Source: an uncultured Pelagibacteraceae bacterium (lineage in GTDB: Bacteria; Pseudomonadota; Alphaproteobacteria; Pelagibacterales; Pelagibacteraceae). Taken from it: a stretch of DNA of 64,000 nucleotides. This document shows positions 60,347 through 64,000 of the stretch, piece by piece (the stretch's first letter is position 1; each line of letters starts with the position of its first letter). The stretch covers positions 310,001-374,000 of the forward strand of contig CACOFY010000001.1 of the NCBI GenBank assembly GCA_902626575.1, written 5' to 3'. The notes beneath the pieces are model-generated. The model did not search any database and had not been told where the DNA came from. It saw only the letters and a program-made list of their open reading frames with translations. A program made the translations under genes and the position numbers.

Positions 60347-61054
60347 ATGAATAATTTAAGACTATTCTATCAAAAAAAGTTATCCAATGATCTTATTGGA
60401 AATTTAGATAAAAAACAATCTCACTACGTTAATAAGGTTATGAGATTGAAAGAAAACGATGAGTTTAATATTTTTAATGATTCAGGAGAGTGGGTTGCTC
60501 AAATAAAAAAAATTAATAGGGCGGGTATTGAGTTTCAGATTATTAAACAGATTAGATCAAAAGAAAGTAGGATAGATATATGGTTAGCTTTTTCACCAAT
60601 TAAATCAAATTATTTTAATTTTATGATACAAAAAGCTACGGAACTTGGTGTCACAAAGTTCATTCCAATAATATTTGAGAGAAGTATTGTTAGAAAAATA
60701 AATAATGAAAGGTTAAAAAAAATTATTATAGAAGCAACCGAACAATCAAACAGAATTTTACTACCGTCTCTAGAAAGTCCTTTCAAGCTTAATGACTTTT
60801 TAAAAATCTATCAAGATAAAATTAAATTAATATTAACAGATATTAATTCTAATAAAAAAAAATTATCTATTTCAAAGTCTGAAAAAAAACCATTGTGTTT
60901 AGTTGTTGGACCAGAAGGTGATTTTTCCGAGTCGGAAAGGTTAAAAATTTTAACTTTTAAAGATCTTGAAACAGTGAAATTGAATGACAATATTCTTCGC
61001 TCAGAAACAGCAGTAATTTCGGCAATATCTGTAATTAATTATTTAATAAATTGA
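60347..61054 (+). CDS. rsmE: 16S rRNA (uracil(1498)-N(3))-methyltransferase RsmE
   Basis: HYVNKVMRLKENDEF, FMIQKATELGVTKFIPI, LVVGPEGDFSESE, LRSETAVISAI. Confidence 0.95.
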   Translation: MNNLRLFYQKKLSNDLIGNLDKKQSHYVNKVMRLKENDEFNIFNDSGEWVAQIKKINRAGIEFQIIKQIRSKESRIDIWLAFSPIKSNYFNFMIQKATELGVTKFIPIIFERSIVRKINNERLKKIIIEATEQSNRILLPSLESPFKLNDFLKIYQDKIKLILTDINSNKKKLSISKSEKKPLCLVVGPEGDFSESERLKILTFKDLETVKLNDNILRSETAVISAISVINYLIN

Positions 61055-61114
61055 TAAATTGTCGCGAAAACATTAGTGTAATTTTATCTATTTAGTTCTA
61101 TATAGATCATATTA

Positions 61115-63560
<2,446 letters not shown>

Positions 63561-63587
63561 ATTTTTTTACACATATATAATTTAAAG

Positions 63588-64000
63588 ATGTCTACAACTA
63601 ATATTAGAGCCAAAAAACAAAGTGTTTCAGAGTTAAAAGTTTTTAACGAGCTTATAAAGTTAATGAAACCAAGAGTAATGTCATTAGTTATTTTTACTTG
63701 TGCGGTTGGCTTATTATCTTCACCTACAGTTCTTTCAATAAAAGATGCGATGATAGGAATTATATTTGTTGCGATGGGAGCTGGGGCAGCAGGAACGCTT
63801 AACATGTGGTATGAGGCTGATTTAGACAAGCTGATGTCTAGGACTTGTTTAAGACCTATCCCAAGAGGTAAAGTAAATAAAGACCAAGCATTAGTTTTTG
63901 GCCTTCTATTGTCAATTATATCTGTTGTTAGCCTTTATTATTTTAGTAATTTTTTGTCAGCGTTCCTATTATTTTTTACAATTTTCTTTTACGTTATTAT
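63588..64000 (+). CDS. ctaB: Protoheme IX farnesyltransferase (partial, runs off the window)
   Basis: MSTTNIRAKKQSVSELKVFNELIKLMKPRVMSLVIFTCAVGLL...NMWYEADLDKLMSRTCLRPIPRG; follows ctaC-ctaD. Confidence 0.94.
   Translation, partial: MSTTNIRAKKQSVSELKVFNELIKLMKPRVMSLVIFTCAVGLLSSPTVLSIKDAMIGIIFVAMGAGAAGTLNMWYEADLDKLMSRTCLRPIPRGKVNKDQALVFGLLLSIISVVSLYYFSNFLSAFLLFFTIFFYVI

Overview
AT-rich, densely packed alphaproteobacterial chromosome segment that looks like SAR11/Pelagibacterales: short intergenic gaps, Lys/Asn/Ile-rich proteins and typical alphaproteobacterial gene neighbourhoods. Most of it is housekeeping: dapE-dapD, argB, yidC-yidD-rnpA-rpmH, dcd-murA-hisD-infA, cspA, hisS-hisZ-hisG, groSL, ribF-ileS-lspA, purD, lpxL-lpxK-waaA-msbA, and ctaC-ctaD-ctaB. 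I read three tRNAs by eye: Thr-GGU, Phe-GAA and His-GUG. Three areas stand out. (1) A tightly overlapping minus-strand operon at 22396-28063 keeps the ancestral trpF-trpB-trpA-accD-folC order, but all five enzymes have substitutions in motifs that are normally near-invariant, and a GT17-like glycosyltransferase sits directly upstream. It looks like a whole-operon paralogue with changed function. (2) A structured leader at 11744-11828 contains a His-rich 24-codon ORF. It precedes a tRNA-His that abuts the hisS start codon by 4 nt, heading hisS-hisZ-hisG. (3) A DNA-processing/defence-like island at about 15.2-22.0 kb holds an m5C methyltransferase with a convergent putative restriction enzyme, RmuC, tandem paralogous small proteins, a PD-(D/E)XK exonuclease and exonuclease I. 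No CRISPR array, rRNA, transposase or prophage was seen. All family assignments come from motif recognition by eye; no database search was run.
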